Source: DASQFQ01 sp963722815
GTDB lineage: Bacteria; Actinomycetota; Thermoleophilia; Solirubrobacterales; Solirubrobacteraceae
Length of the DNA stretch: 64,000 nt
Direction of reading: 5' to 3'
Assembly: GCA_963722815.1 (NCBI GenBank)
Contig: CAVROM010000007.1
Span: 186,001-250,000 of the forward strand
The position numbers were made by a program, and so were the translations under genes. Below are positions 19,227-26,881 of this stretch, one piece after another. The notes beneath the pieces are model-generated. The model saw only the letters and a program-made list of their open reading frames with translations, was not told where the DNA came from and ran no database searches. Position 1 is the first letter of the stretch. Every line of letters starts with the position of its first letter.

Positions 19227-20081
19227 TCAGAGGCCGGCGCAGGCGCGCATGCCGAGCTGCGCGTAGCGCTTGGCCGCACGCTGGCGCGCCGTGCGGATGG
19301 CGGCGATGTCGGCCTGGCTCGGCTGACCGCCGCGGCCCGCCGCTTCCACGGCGCGGGTGACGGACGCGTCGAGCGCGAGGATCTCCGCTCGCAGCTTGCG
19401 CGCGCTGCGGGGCGTCTCGACCGCGGCGAGCTTGCGGTGCGCGGCGGTCGTGCGGGCGACGATCTCGTCGACCCCGCGCGCGGGCACCGCGGCGGCGGCC
19501 GTGTTGCGCGCGCACGTCTTGTCGACGGCGTGCAGGTAGTCCTGGCGTGCGAAGTGCCCGGAGAAGCCGAGCACGACCGCGACGGCGGCGAGCGCGATGC
19601 CCGCAGGGACGGCGATCAGCAGAGGGGAGAAGCCGGCGCGCGGGAGGCCGGGCGCGGGGCGCGCGACGATCGTGTCGCCCAGCAGGTCGCCGAGCCGCCC
19701 GCGGCGCTTGCCGGAGGCGAGGAAGACGGCGAGGCCGATCGGGCCGTCCTCGACGATCCGCGTCGACGTGCGCAGGGCGACGGCCTTCGCGGTCGCGGGC
19801 TCGCCGTCGCGCATGAGCACGCGCAGCCCGAGCAGGCGCTTGCCGAGCGTGCTGCCCCACAGCGCCTCGCAGAGGAAGAAGTAGAGGAGACAGATCGCGA
19901 CGATCGCGACCGAGAGCGCGAAGCCGAGGCCGAGGATCGGGATGAGGAACGGCGCGCCCACGAAGACGCCGTCGACGGCGCGCGCGATCGCGCGGCGCGA
20001 GTCGTACTTCGAGAGGTCCTCCCGCGGCGGCGCGGCCGCGGCGAGGGTCTCGGCCTGCGGGGCGTCGACGGTCGTGCTCAT
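19227..20081 (-). CDS. RDD-family membrane protein with C-terminal helical domain
   Basis: Reads from ATG 20081 (an ATG four codons upstream at 20093 is also possible; a GGGAGGG stretch sits between them). RDD-family features are visible: RRAIARAVDGVFVG with the conserved Arg and Asp in the first membrane segment, LLYFFLCEALWGSTLGKRLLGLRV and GDLLGDTIV. A third membrane segment (LLIAVPAGIALAAVAVVLGF) is followed by a roughly 110-residue helical, Ala/Arg-rich extracytoplasmic or cytoplasmic tail that ends LGMRACAGL. That tail resembles the tail of the neighbouring small membrane protein at 20120. RDD proteins are poorly understood; some affect ion or osmotic tolerance. No frame break seen. Confidence 0.85.
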   Translation of the reverse strand: MSTTVDAPQAETLAAAAPPREDLSKYDSRRAIARAVDGVFVGAPFLIPILGLGFALSVAIVAICLLYFFLCEALWGSTLGKRLLGLRVLMRDGEPATAKAVALRTSTRIVEDGPIGLAVFLASGKRRGRLGDLLGDTIVARPAPGLPRAGFSPLLIAVPAGIALAAVAVVLGFSGHFARQDYLHAVDKTCARNTAAAAVPARGVDEIVARTTAAHRKLAAVETPRSARKLRAEILALDASVTRAVEAAGRGGQPSQADIAAIRTARQRAAKRYAQLGMRACAGL

Positions 20082-20119
20082 CCCTCCCGCCATCGGCGGG
20101 CGGGGAGCGGGACTTGAGC

Positions 20120-20562
20120 TCAGGCGGGCTGGCCGGCGCAGGCCTTGAGGCCGAGCTGGGCGTCGCGCAGGTCCACCTGCTGCTCGCGCGCCTGGATCTC
20201 GGCGACCTCGCGCTGCAAGGCCGCAGCGGGATCGGGCGACGCTTTGGCGCGCGCCACGGCCTGGTCGATCGTGGTGACCATCGTGCCGCTGAGCGCGAGG
20301 ACCTGCCTCCGCAGCTCACTGCTCGTCGGGCCAGCGACCTGTCCGGTCGAGGTGCTCGCGCGCGGCCTCCTCGCGCTCGCGGTCGCTGCGTCGAGGAGGC
20401 GCTCAGGCGGAGGAACAGGTTGAGGAGCATCACCACCAGCGCGACGCCGATCAGCGCGACGCCGGCGCCCTGGTCGTTCTCGCCGTCGCCGACGATCAGC
20501 AGCACCACGCCGGCGGCGGCGATCGCCGCGGGCAGGCCGATGCGGACGAGCCGCAGGATCAC
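20120..20562 (-). CDS. Small two-helix membrane protein with RDD-neighbour-like C-terminal tail
   Basis: GTG at 20562 overlaps the aldolase stop (GTGA). Two hydrophobic helices come first (LPAAIAAAGVVLLIVG and GVALIGVALVVMLLNLFL), then a charged helical tail containing SELRRQVLALS, TIDQAVARAKA, EVAEIQAREQQVDL and the end DAQLGLKACAGQPA. The tail parallels that of the adjacent RDD protein (LRAEILALD..., YAQLGMRACAGL), including a conserved Cys near the end, so the two may share a small domain. A frame break near 20390 and another near 20335 must be corrected. I know no family for it. It lies between the aldolase and the RDD gene in one operon. Confidence 0.65.
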
Positions 20563-21296
20563 GGCTGCAGTGCCCTGCGGATGGCGTCGGTCGCGCCGGC
20601 CAGCACCGCGCTCGTGAAGCCTGCGCTGATGAGCGTGAAGCCGAGCTCGCGGTAGCGCGGCGCGAGCCCGGGGTCGCCGAGGAAGACGGCCGCCGCCTTG
20701 CCGCTCGCCCGCGCGGCCTTCGCGACCGCGCCCGCCGCCTCCTGCACCTCGGGCGTGGCGGCGCCGGGCGTCACGCCGAGCGCGACGCCGAGGTCGTAAG
20801 GACCGACGAACAGGGCATCGACACCCGGCAGCGCCGCGATCTCCGCGGCGGCGTCGAGCGCGCCGCGCGTCTCGATCTGCACCATCGCCACGCGCTCCTC
20901 GTCGGCGCGCTCCGCGTCGCCCGCGTCGCGCCCGAACGCGCTTGCGCGCGAGCCCGGGTCGAGGCCGCGCGCGCCGCCGTAGCGGGTGGCGGCGACCGCG
21001 CCCGCCGCCTCGCGGATGCCCTGCACGCGCGGCACGAGCACGCCCGCGGCGCCATGGTCGAGTACCCAGCCGATCTCCTCGCTGGCGGCGTGCGGCACGC
21101 GCACGATCGCGGGCGCGTGGAGCGCCTGCAGCTGCGCGAGCGTCGCCTCGCGCCCGCCGGCGCCGTGCTCGAGGTCGACGACCAGCCAGTCGAAGCCGGC
21201 GCCCGCGGTGATCTCGGCCGCGAGCGCGGAGCCGAGGTCGAGGAACGTGCCGAGCAGCTCTTCGCCGGCGAGCATGCGCCGACGCAGCTCGGTCAT
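20559..21296 (-). CDS. HpcH/HpaI aldolase/citrate lyase family protein
   Basis: Metal-dependent class II aldolase fold (pyruvate-type aldolase or macrophomate-synthase-like). Markers: LLGTFLDLGSALAAEI, DWLVVDLEHGAG (metal region), RVPHAASEEIGWVLDHGAAGVLVPRV, MVQIETRGALDAAAEIAALPGVDALFVGPYDLGVALG (the Glu that binds metal is in QIETRG) and FTLISAGFTSAVL at the C-terminus. ATG at 21296 is chosen because it overlaps the preceding gene's stop (ATGA); an upstream GTG at 21317 would lie inside that gene. 245 residues, normal for the family, no frame break. Physiological substrate unknown; neighbours give no aromatic-degradation context. Confidence 0.88.
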   Translation of the reverse strand: MTELRRRMLAGEELLGTFLDLGSALAAEITAGAGFDWLVVDLEHGAGGREATLAQLQALHAPAIVRVPHAASEEIGWVLDHGAAGVLVPRVQGIREAAGAVAATRYGGARGLDPGSRASAFGRDAGDAERADEERVAMVQIETRGALDAAAEIAALPGVDALFVGPYDLGVALGVTPGAATPEVQEAAGAVAKAARASGKAAAVFLGDPGLAPRYRELGFTLISAGFTSAVLAGATDAIRRALQP

Positions 21297-21532
21297 GCCG
21301 TCTGCCACCGGCGCCACTTGGCGATGAAGGCGTCGGCGTCGAGCGCCGCCAGGTCGGCGCGCAGCCCGCGCGCGAGCCGCCCGGTCTGACTCGGCTGCGT
21401 GTCCCAGAACAGCGCGACCTCGCCGGTGGCGATCTCCACCACCTCGATGTGGTCGGCGCCCGCGCCGCGCAGCAGCCCCGGGCCGCGGCCGCTCTTGCGC
21501 ACGCGCAACTCGTACTCGCGGTTGGCCTTCAC
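21293..21532 (-). CDS. Small protein of unknown function
   Basis: 79 residues from GTG 21532, which overlaps the DsbA-like gene's stop (GTGA), to TGA at 21293, which overlaps the aldolase start (ATGA). The double overlap and the G/C-rich third positions make it a genuine gene. Sequence features: a basic beginning (KANREYELRVRKSGRGPGLL), the segment HIEVVEIATGEVALFWDT, and a C-terminal helix ending FIAKWRRWQ. No cysteine and no membrane segment. I do not recognise a family. Being translationally coupled on both sides, it may work with the DsbA-like protein or the aldolase. Confidence 0.65.
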   Translation of the reverse strand: MKANREYELRVRKSGRGPGLLRGAGADHIEVVEIATGEVALFWDTQPSQTGRLARGLRADLAALDADAFIAKWRRWQTA

Positions 21533-22113
21533 GCGAGCACCGCCGCGGCCGCCTCGAGCTCGCGGTCGCCGTGGAAGATGCGGTCGCCGACCCGGACGGC
21601 GGGCACCTCGAGCACGCCCGCGGCGCCGGCGGCCTCGGTCGCCTCCTGCAGGCGCCGGCGGATCGAGTCGCGCCCGGCGCCCTTGTCGATCGCGGCCGGG
21701 TGCATCTCGCAGGCGGCGGCGGCGAGCATCACCGTGTCGGGGTCACCGAGGTCGCGGCCCGCCGCGTAGGCCTGGCGGAAGGCGGCGAGCGAGAACGCGA
21801 CGGCGCGGCCGATCTGCTTCGCGAACGTGGCGACGAGCATCGCCCACTCCGCGTCGGGCGGGAACTCCTCGGGCCAGCGCAGCGGCTGGACCCCGGCGAG
21901 CACGGCGCGGCGCTCGATGTCCTCGCGGTAGGCGTCGACCTCGGCGGCGCAGCGGAACGGGCCGAGCTCGCCCGCGCGCAGGCCGGAGAGCAGCACCGGC
22001 TGCCACTCCGGCACGGTGCCGAGCACGCCGGCGCAGCGCTCCGCGGTCAGGTAGGCCTCGGGCGAGGCGAGGTCGTAGTAGAAGATCGGCTGCTCGGGGT
22101 GCGCCCCGGCCAT
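21529..22113 (-). CDS. DsbA/2-hydroxychromene-2-carboxylate isomerase-like thioredoxin-fold protein
   Basis: 195 residues. Begins PIFYYDLASPEAYLTAE, the thioredoxin-fold strand-loop-helix where DsbA has CxxC; here it is SPEA, so no redox cysteines, as in the HCCA isomerase/DsbA-like branch that binds glutathione or other thiols. The helical insertion (EWAMLVATFAKQIGRAVAFSLAAFRQAYAAG, read in two parts) and the C-terminal LEVPAVRVGDRIFHGDRELE (cis-Pro loop VPAV) complete the fold. ATG 22113 or GTG 22116, right after the lpd stop. Function could be an isomerase or transferase; the missing CxxC argues against disulfide exchange. Confidence 0.8.
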   Translation of the reverse strand: MAGAHPEQPIFYYDLASPEAYLTAERCAGVLGTVPEWQPVLLSGLRAGELGPFRCAAEVDAYREDIERRAVLAGVQPLRWPEEFPPDAEWAMLVATFAKQIGRAVAFSLAAFRQAYAAGRDLGDPDTVMLAAAACEMHPAAIDKGAGRDSIRRRLQEATEAAGAAGVLEVPAVRVGDRIFHGDRELEAAAAVLA

Positions 22114-22116
22114 CAC

Positions 22117-23502
22117 TCAGCCGTGGATCAGCCAGCCGTCGGCCGCGCGCGCGGCCTCCATGACGGCCTCGGACAGCGTGGGGTGACCATGGATGATGCG
22201 GCCGACCTCGTGGTAGCCGCCCTCGAGCGCCTTGGCGTTCACGAGCTCCTGGATCAGCTCGGTCGCGCGGGCGCCGACGATGTGGCCGCCGATCAGCTCG
22301 CCGTACTTCTTGTCGCCGATGATCTTGATCATGCCGCCGCGGTCGCCGTAGACGGTTCCGGCGCCGACCGCGCCGTAGTTGACCTTGCCGACGACGACGT
22401 CGAAGCCCTGCTCCTTCGCCTGCTCCTCGGTGAGGCCGAACGAGCCGACGTTGGGCGTGCAGAACGTCGCGCGCGGGATGTCGATGTACTCGATCGGGTG
22501 CGTCTCCATCCCGGCGGCGTCCTCGACGGCGATGATGCCTTCGTCAGACGCCTTGTGGGCGAGCGCGGGGCCGCGTACGAGGTCGCCGATCGCGTAGACG
22601 CCCTTGACGCTCGTGCGGAGCGCGCCGTCGACGTCGACCATGCCGCGATCGTCGAGCTTGACGCCCGCCTCCTCGAGCCCGAGGCCCTCGACGTCGGGGC
22701 CGCGGCCGGCGGCGATCACGAACCAGTCGACCTCCGCGGTCTCGTCGCCGTACTTGAAGCTGACCTTGTCGTCGCCGGTCTCGACGTTCTCGACCTTGGT
22801 GCCCGTGTGGATGTCGATGCCCTGCTTGCTCAGCCCGCGCCCGACGACCTTGGAGATCTCGGCATCCTCGGCCGGGACGACACGGTCGAGCGCCTCGAAC
22901 AGCATCACCTTCGTGCCGAGCCGCGCGTAGGCGGAGGCGATCTCGACGCCCGACGCGCCCGCGCCGGCCACGACCATCGTCTCCGGCAGGTCCTCGAGCG
23001 CCCATGCCTCCTCGGTGCCGATCACACGGCCGCCGAACTCGGTGCCGGGGATCGGCTTGGGGATCGAGCCGGTGGCGAGGATGACCGCCTTCTTCGCCTC
23101 GATCTCGGTGCCGTCGAAGTTGCCGCCGACCTTGACGTTGCCGTCGTCGGTGACGGAGGCGTGGCCCTCGATGTAGTCGATCTTGTTCTTCTTGAACAGG
23201 CCCGCGACGCCGCCGGTGAGCGTCTTGATGACCTTCTCGCGGCGCGCCATGACCTTCGAGAAGTCGACGCTGCGCTCGGGCACGGAGATGCCGAAGTCCT
23301 CGGACTCGTCGATCTCGGCCAGCACGTCGGCGACGCGCAGGACGGCCTTGGCGGGGATGCAGGCGTAGTTGAGGCAGCGGCCCCCGACGACGTCTCGCTC
23401 GACGACGGCGGTCTTCATGCCGAGCTGCGCGGCACGGATGGCGGCCACGTAGCCGCCCGGTCCCGAGCCGATGACGATGACGTCGTAGGAGGAGTCAGGC
23501 AT
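22117..23502 (-). CDS. lpd: Dihydrolipoamide dehydrogenase (E3)
   Basis: FAD flavoprotein that reoxidises the dihydrolipoyl groups of the E2 components. 461 residues, no frame break. N-terminal GSGPGGYVAAIRAAQLG binds FAD; the redox disulfide is in GGRCLNYACIPAK (Cys-x4-Cys kept, although the usual GGTCLNVGCIPSK is altered); GAGASGVEIASAYARLG binds NAD; GVYAIGDL is the second FAD contact; the catalytic His-Glu pair lies in HGHPTLSEA near the C-terminus. ATG at 23502. Only E3 gene in the window, so it probably serves both dehydrogenase complexes at 8807-12119 and 13071-19128. Confidence 0.93.
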   Translation of the reverse strand: MPDSSYDVIVIGSGPGGYVAAIRAAQLGMKTAVVERDVVGGRCLNYACIPAKAVLRVADVLAEIDESEDFGISVPERSVDFSKVMARREKVIKTLTGGVAGLFKKNKIDYIEGHASVTDDGNVKVGGNFDGTEIEAKKAVILATGSIPKPIPGTEFGGRVIGTEEAWALEDLPETMVVAGAGASGVEIASAYARLGTKVMLFEALDRVVPAEDAEISKVVGRGLSKQGIDIHTGTKVENVETGDDKVSFKYGDETAEVDWFVIAAGRGPDVEGLGLEEAGVKLDDRGMVDVDGALRTSVKGVYAIGDLVRGPALAHKASDEGIIAVEDAAGMETHPIEYIDIPRATFCTPNVGSFGLTEEQAKEQGFDVVVGKVNYGAVGAGTVYGDRGGMIKIIGDKKYGELIGGHIVGARATELIQELVNAKALEGGYHEVGRIIHGHPTLSEAVMEAARAADGWLIHG

Positions 23503-23513
23503 GGCGAAAGAAC

Positions 23514-24024
23514 CTAGCGCGTGCGCGTCGGCATCTGCAGCCGCGCCATGGCGCGGATCAGGAACCAGAACAGCACGCCCGCGGGGACGATGATCACGAG
23601 CGAGCGGATGACCGCCTCGACGTTCTCGGCGAACAGCAGCGCCAGGCTCGAGATCACGATCGAGAGCGCGAGCAGGGTCTGGAAGCCGAGCACGGCCCAG
23701 TACGCGCGGCGCCACATGAAGATGGCGGCGATGAACATCAGCGCGGCGAAGACGATGCCGCCGGTGACGCGCGAGCGGTGGTGCAGGTCGAGTCCGCGAG
23801 CAGCAGGATCAGGTTGCCGACGCCGATCAGCGCGGCGACGACGGCGGCGACGGTTACTGCGGTCGGGCGTTCGTCCGGGGCCAGCGGTTCGAGCGCCTCT
23901 CGTGCGGCTTCGTTCCTTGCCCGGGAGCGGGCGTACCTCCGCCCATCGCGGCCGCACCGCCGGGCGGATCGCCCGCGGACGACTCCCCGCCCGCGGGAAC
24001 CCTGGGGACTCCGTCTCTAGGCAT
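23514..24024 (-). CDS. Small polytopic membrane protein, frameshifted
   Basis: Joined reading: a Pro/Gly-rich N-terminus from ATG 24024 (PRDGVPRVPAGGESS), an amphipathic stretch RYARSRARNEAAREALEPLAP, then four hydrophobic segments (TVAAVVAALIGVGNLILLLA; GGIVFAALMFIAAIFMW; VLGFQTLLALSIVISSLALLF; SLVIIVPAGVLFWFLI) and a basic end MARLQMPTRTR. Breaks near 23935 and 23795. If the first break is ignored the start would be GTG 23957. About 170 residues. No recognised family; it sits 11 bases before lpd and probably shares its transcript. Function unknown. Confidence 0.6.
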
Positions 24025-24076
24025 CGAGTTCCGCGGATCGGGGATCGCCGCGGACGCTCCGCTCGGCGAGCGGCGC

Positions 24077-24719
24077 TTACGGCTTCGCTGACCCAACGGT
24101 TACCCCGAGCAGTTCGCTCAGCTCCTTCGCCGCGGCCTCAGGATCGGGTGCCTCGGTGATCGCTCTGACCACTACCGCTCTCGTCGCGCCCGCCTCTAGC
24201 GCGGCGGGCAGCGTGTTGGCGTCGAGCCCGCCGATCGCGAACCATGGTTTGCTGACCGTGCTCGCCGCGTAGTTGACGTACTCCAATCCCGCGGCGGGGC
24301 GGCCGGGCTTGGTCGGCGTCGCGTGCACGGGGCCGACCGCCAGGTAGTCGACGTCCGGGTCGGCGTCGGCCGCGTCCGCCTGGGCGGGCGCGTGGGTCGA
24401 GCGGCCGACGATGCGGTCCGGGCCGACCGTCGCGCGCGCCTGCGCGGGCGTGCCGTCGTCCTGGCCGACGTGGACGCCGTCGGCGTCGCACGCCTCGACG
24501 AGGTCGGGGCGGTCGTTGAGGATGAACAGCGCGCCGTGTGCGTCGGCGGCGGCGCGGAACATGCTTCGCGGCCCCGATCAGCCCGTCGTCGTCGAGCGAC
24601 TTGTCGCGCAGCTGGATCAGGTCGGCGCCGCCCCTCAGCGCGGCGTCGAGGAAGGCGCGCGGGCGCGCGTCGCAGACGAGGTAAAGGCGGGTGTCCGCCA
24701 GCCGCTCCCGGGGCGTCAT
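24077..24719 (-). CDS. thiE: Thiamine-phosphate synthase
   Basis: Couples hydroxymethylpyrimidine pyrophosphate to thiazole phosphate to give thiamine phosphate. Family blocks: RLYLVCDARPRAF, GGADLIQLRDKSLDD (pyrophosphate site), ALFILNDRPDLVEACDADGVHVGQDD, IVGRSTHAP, YLAVGPVHATPTKPGRP and WFAIGGLDANTLPAALEAGATRAVVVRAI. ATG at 24719, about 213 residues. One break at about 24563, where gcttcg should read gctcg. It is divergent from the riboswitch-controlled thiO-thiS-thiG and starts only 32 bases from the aptamer, so it is not itself under that riboswitch. Provides TPP for the E1 enzymes nearby. Confidence 0.92.
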
Positions 24720-24751
24720 GCGAAGCAGTCTTGCAGCGCTACGATTTATGC

Positions 24752-24843
24752 ATCACGGGAGCCCGCCGAACGGGCTGAGAGGGCGGCACCAGGCCGCCGA
24801 CCGTCGAACCTGATCCGGGTGATGCCGGCGTAGGGAGGGTGGT
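24752..24843 (+). promoter_or_regulatory. TPP riboswitch (THI element)
   Basis: The conserved halves of the thiamine pyrophosphate aptamer are visible: cgggagccc...gggctgagag (24756-24781) and acctgatccgggtgatgcc followed by ggcgtaggga (24808-24836). A GC-rich variable hairpin (gggcggc/gccgcc) lies between. A P1 helix can be drawn between atcac (24752-24756) and gtggt (24839-24843). The GGGAGGG at 24833-24839 is part of the aptamer and also the only ribosome-binding site for thiO (GTG at 24849, nine bases away), so ligand binding probably controls translation initiation by hiding it. Confidence 0.95.
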
Positions 24844-24848
24844 ACGCA

Positions 24849-25900
24849 GTGTCTTCGCAGTCCGAGCAGCACGACGTAGCCGTCGTCGGCGGGGGCGTCA
24901 TCGGCCTCGCCGTGGCGTGGCGCGCGGCCCAGCGCGGCCTGCGCACGCTCGTGCTCGACGCGGGCGAGGACGGCGCGTGGCGCTACGCCGCCGGCATGCT
25001 CGCGCCGGTCACCGAGCTGGAGTTCGGCGAGCGCGAGCTGCTCGGCCTCGGCCTGCGCGCGCTCGACGGCTTCCCGGAGTTCTGCGCCGAGCTCGGCGTC
25101 GACCTGCATCTCAACGGCGCGCTCGTCGTCGCCCGCGACCGCGACGAGGCCGAGGAGCTCGAGCAGCTGCTCGAGTACCGGCGGAAGCTCGGCCTCGCGG
25201 TCGAGCGGCTGCGCCCCAGCCAGGCCCGCCGCGCCGAGCCCGCGCTCGCGCCGACGGTCCGGCTCGCGCTCGACGTCCCCGGCGACGGCGCCGTCGACCC
25301 GCGCAAGCTCGTCGCCGCGCTCTCCGACGCGGTGGAGGCGGCGGGCGGCGAGATCCGGCGCGAGCGCGTCGACGATCTCGGCGCGCCCTGCGCGCCCGCC
25401 ACGTCGTGGTCGCCGCCGGCGCCTGGTCGGGCCGCCTCGGCGCGCTGCCGGTCCGCCCGGTGAAGGGCCAGATCATGCGCCTGCGCGACCCGCAGGGCCA
25501 GGACCTCGTGACGCGCACCATCCGCACGCGCGAGGGCTACCTCGTCCCGCGCGGCGGGGGCCGCTACGTGCTCGGCGCCACCGTCGAGGAGCGCGGCTGG
25601 GACACGGCGCCGACCGCCGGCGCGACGCACGAGCTGATCCGCGACCTCGCCGAGGTCGTGCCCGGCGTGCTCGAGCTCGAGATCGAGGAGCTCGGCGCCG
25701 GCCTGCGCCCCGGCACGCCCGACAACCTGCCGATCATCGGCGAGCACGGCGGCGTCGTGTGGGCCAGCGGCCACTTCCGCAACGGGATCCTGCTCGCCGA
25801 CGTCACCGCGCAGGCCGTCGCGGAGCTCCTCTCCGGCAACCCGCTGCCGGACTGGGCCGCCGTCTGCGACCCCGCGCGCTTCGCGGAGGTCGCCGCATGA
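24849..25900 (+). CDS. thiO: Glycine oxidase, FAD-dependent, frameshifted
   Basis: Oxidises glycine to the imine used for building the thiazole ring of thiamine. N-terminal VAVVGGGVIGLAVAWRAAQRG is the FAD Rossmann motif; later GDGAVDPRKLVAAL, VVVAAGAWSGRLGALPVRPVKGQ and the C-terminal GLRPGTPDNLPIIGEHGGV and HFRNGILLADVTA match ThiO/DAO-type oxidases. GTG at 24849 behind the riboswitch. The frame breaks near 25388 (a missing C in the ccc run restores it). The TGA at 25898-25900 overlaps the thiS ATG. About 350 residues. Confidence 0.92.
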
Positions 25901-26098
25901 ACGTGATCGTCAACGGCGAGCCGACCGAGCTCGCTCCCGGCGCCACCGTCGAGGCCGTGCTCGCCGTCGCTCGAGGTGCCCGACCGCGGCGTCGCGGTCG
26001 CGGTCGACGCCGAGGTCGTGCCGCGCGGCGAGTGGCCGGAGCATCAACTGTCAGAGGGCGCGCGGGTCGAGGTCCTGCGCGCGATCCAGGGAGGCTGA
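25897..26098 (+). CDS. thiS: Sulfur carrier protein ThiS, frameshifted
   Basis: Ubiquitin-like sulfur carrier whose C-terminal glycine is thiocarboxylated for thiazole synthesis. ATG at 25897 (ATGA overlap with thiO), MNVIVNGEPTELAPGATVEA, then after a one-base break near 25971 EVPDRGVAVAVDAEVVPRGE and the C-terminus EVLRAIQGG ending in Gly-Gly as required for activation. 66 residues. Its TGA is directly followed by the thiG GTG. Confidence 0.93.
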
Positions 26099-26881
26099 GT
26101 GGCACTCACCCACGAGGACACGTTCACCATCGGCGGCCGCGAGTTGACCAGCCGGCTGCTGCTCGGCACCGGCGGCTTCCGCTCGCTGGACACCATGGCC
26201 GCCGCCATCGAGGCGAGCGGCACCGAGCTCGTCACCGTCGCGCTGCGCCGCATCGACCCCGCCGCCAGGGGCTCGCTCGTCGACGTCCTCGACCGCGCGC
26301 GCGTCCAGCTCCTCCCCAACACCGCCGGCTGCTTCACCGCCCGCGACGCCGTCCTCACCGCCAAGCTCGCCCGCGAGGCGTTCGAGACCGACTGGGTCAA
26401 GCTCGAGGTGATCGGGGACGAGCACACGCTGCTGCCCGACGCGCCCGCGCTGCTCGAGGCGGCCGAGGAGCTCGTCGACGACGGCTTCACCGTGCTCCCC
26501 TACACGAACGACGACCCGATCCTCGCCCGCCGGCTGGAGGACGTCGGGTGCGCCGCGGTGATGCCGCTCGGCTCACCGATCGGCTCCGGCCAGGGCCTGC
26601 TGAACCCCTACAACCTGCGCCTGATCCGCGAGCGCGCGAACGTGCCGGTGATCCTCGACGCCGGCGTCGGCACCGCCTCCGACGCCGCGCTGGCGATGGA
26701 GCTCGGCTGCGACGCCGTCCTGTGCGCGAGCGCGATCTCGCGCGCCGAGGATTCCGTTGCCATGGCCCGCGCGATCCGCCTCGCCACCGAGGCCGGCCGG
26801 CTCGCGCACAAGGCGGGCCGGATCCCGCGCCGCCTCTACGCCGAGGCCTCGACGCCCGAGGAGGGCCGCGGCGAGTTCTGA
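26099..26881 (+). CDS. thiG: Thiazole synthase
   Basis: Forms the thiazole phosphate ring from deoxyxylulose phosphate, ThiS thiocarboxylate and the ThiO product. 260 residues, complete. Family blocks: LTSRLLLGTGGF, LVTVALRRIDP, LLPNTAGCFTARDAV, DWVKLEVIGD (Lys that forms the imine with the sugar), VLPYTNDDPILARRLEDVGC, PLGSPIGSGQGL and VILDAGVGTASDAALAMELGCDAVL. GTG start immediately after the thiS stop. The last 46 bases overlap the converging MFS gene. Confidence 0.95.
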   Translation: MALTHEDTFTIGGRELTSRLLLGTGGFRSLDTMAAAIEASGTELVTVALRRIDPAARGSLVDVLDRARVQLLPNTAGCFTARDAVLTAKLAREAFETDWVKLEVIGDEHTLLPDAPALLEAAEELVDDGFTVLPYTNDDPILARRLEDVGCAAVMPLGSPIGSGQGLLNPYNLRLIRERANVPVILDAGVGTASDAALAMELGCDAVLCASAISRAEDSVAMARAIRLATEAGRLAHKAGRIPRRLYAEASTPEEGRGEF

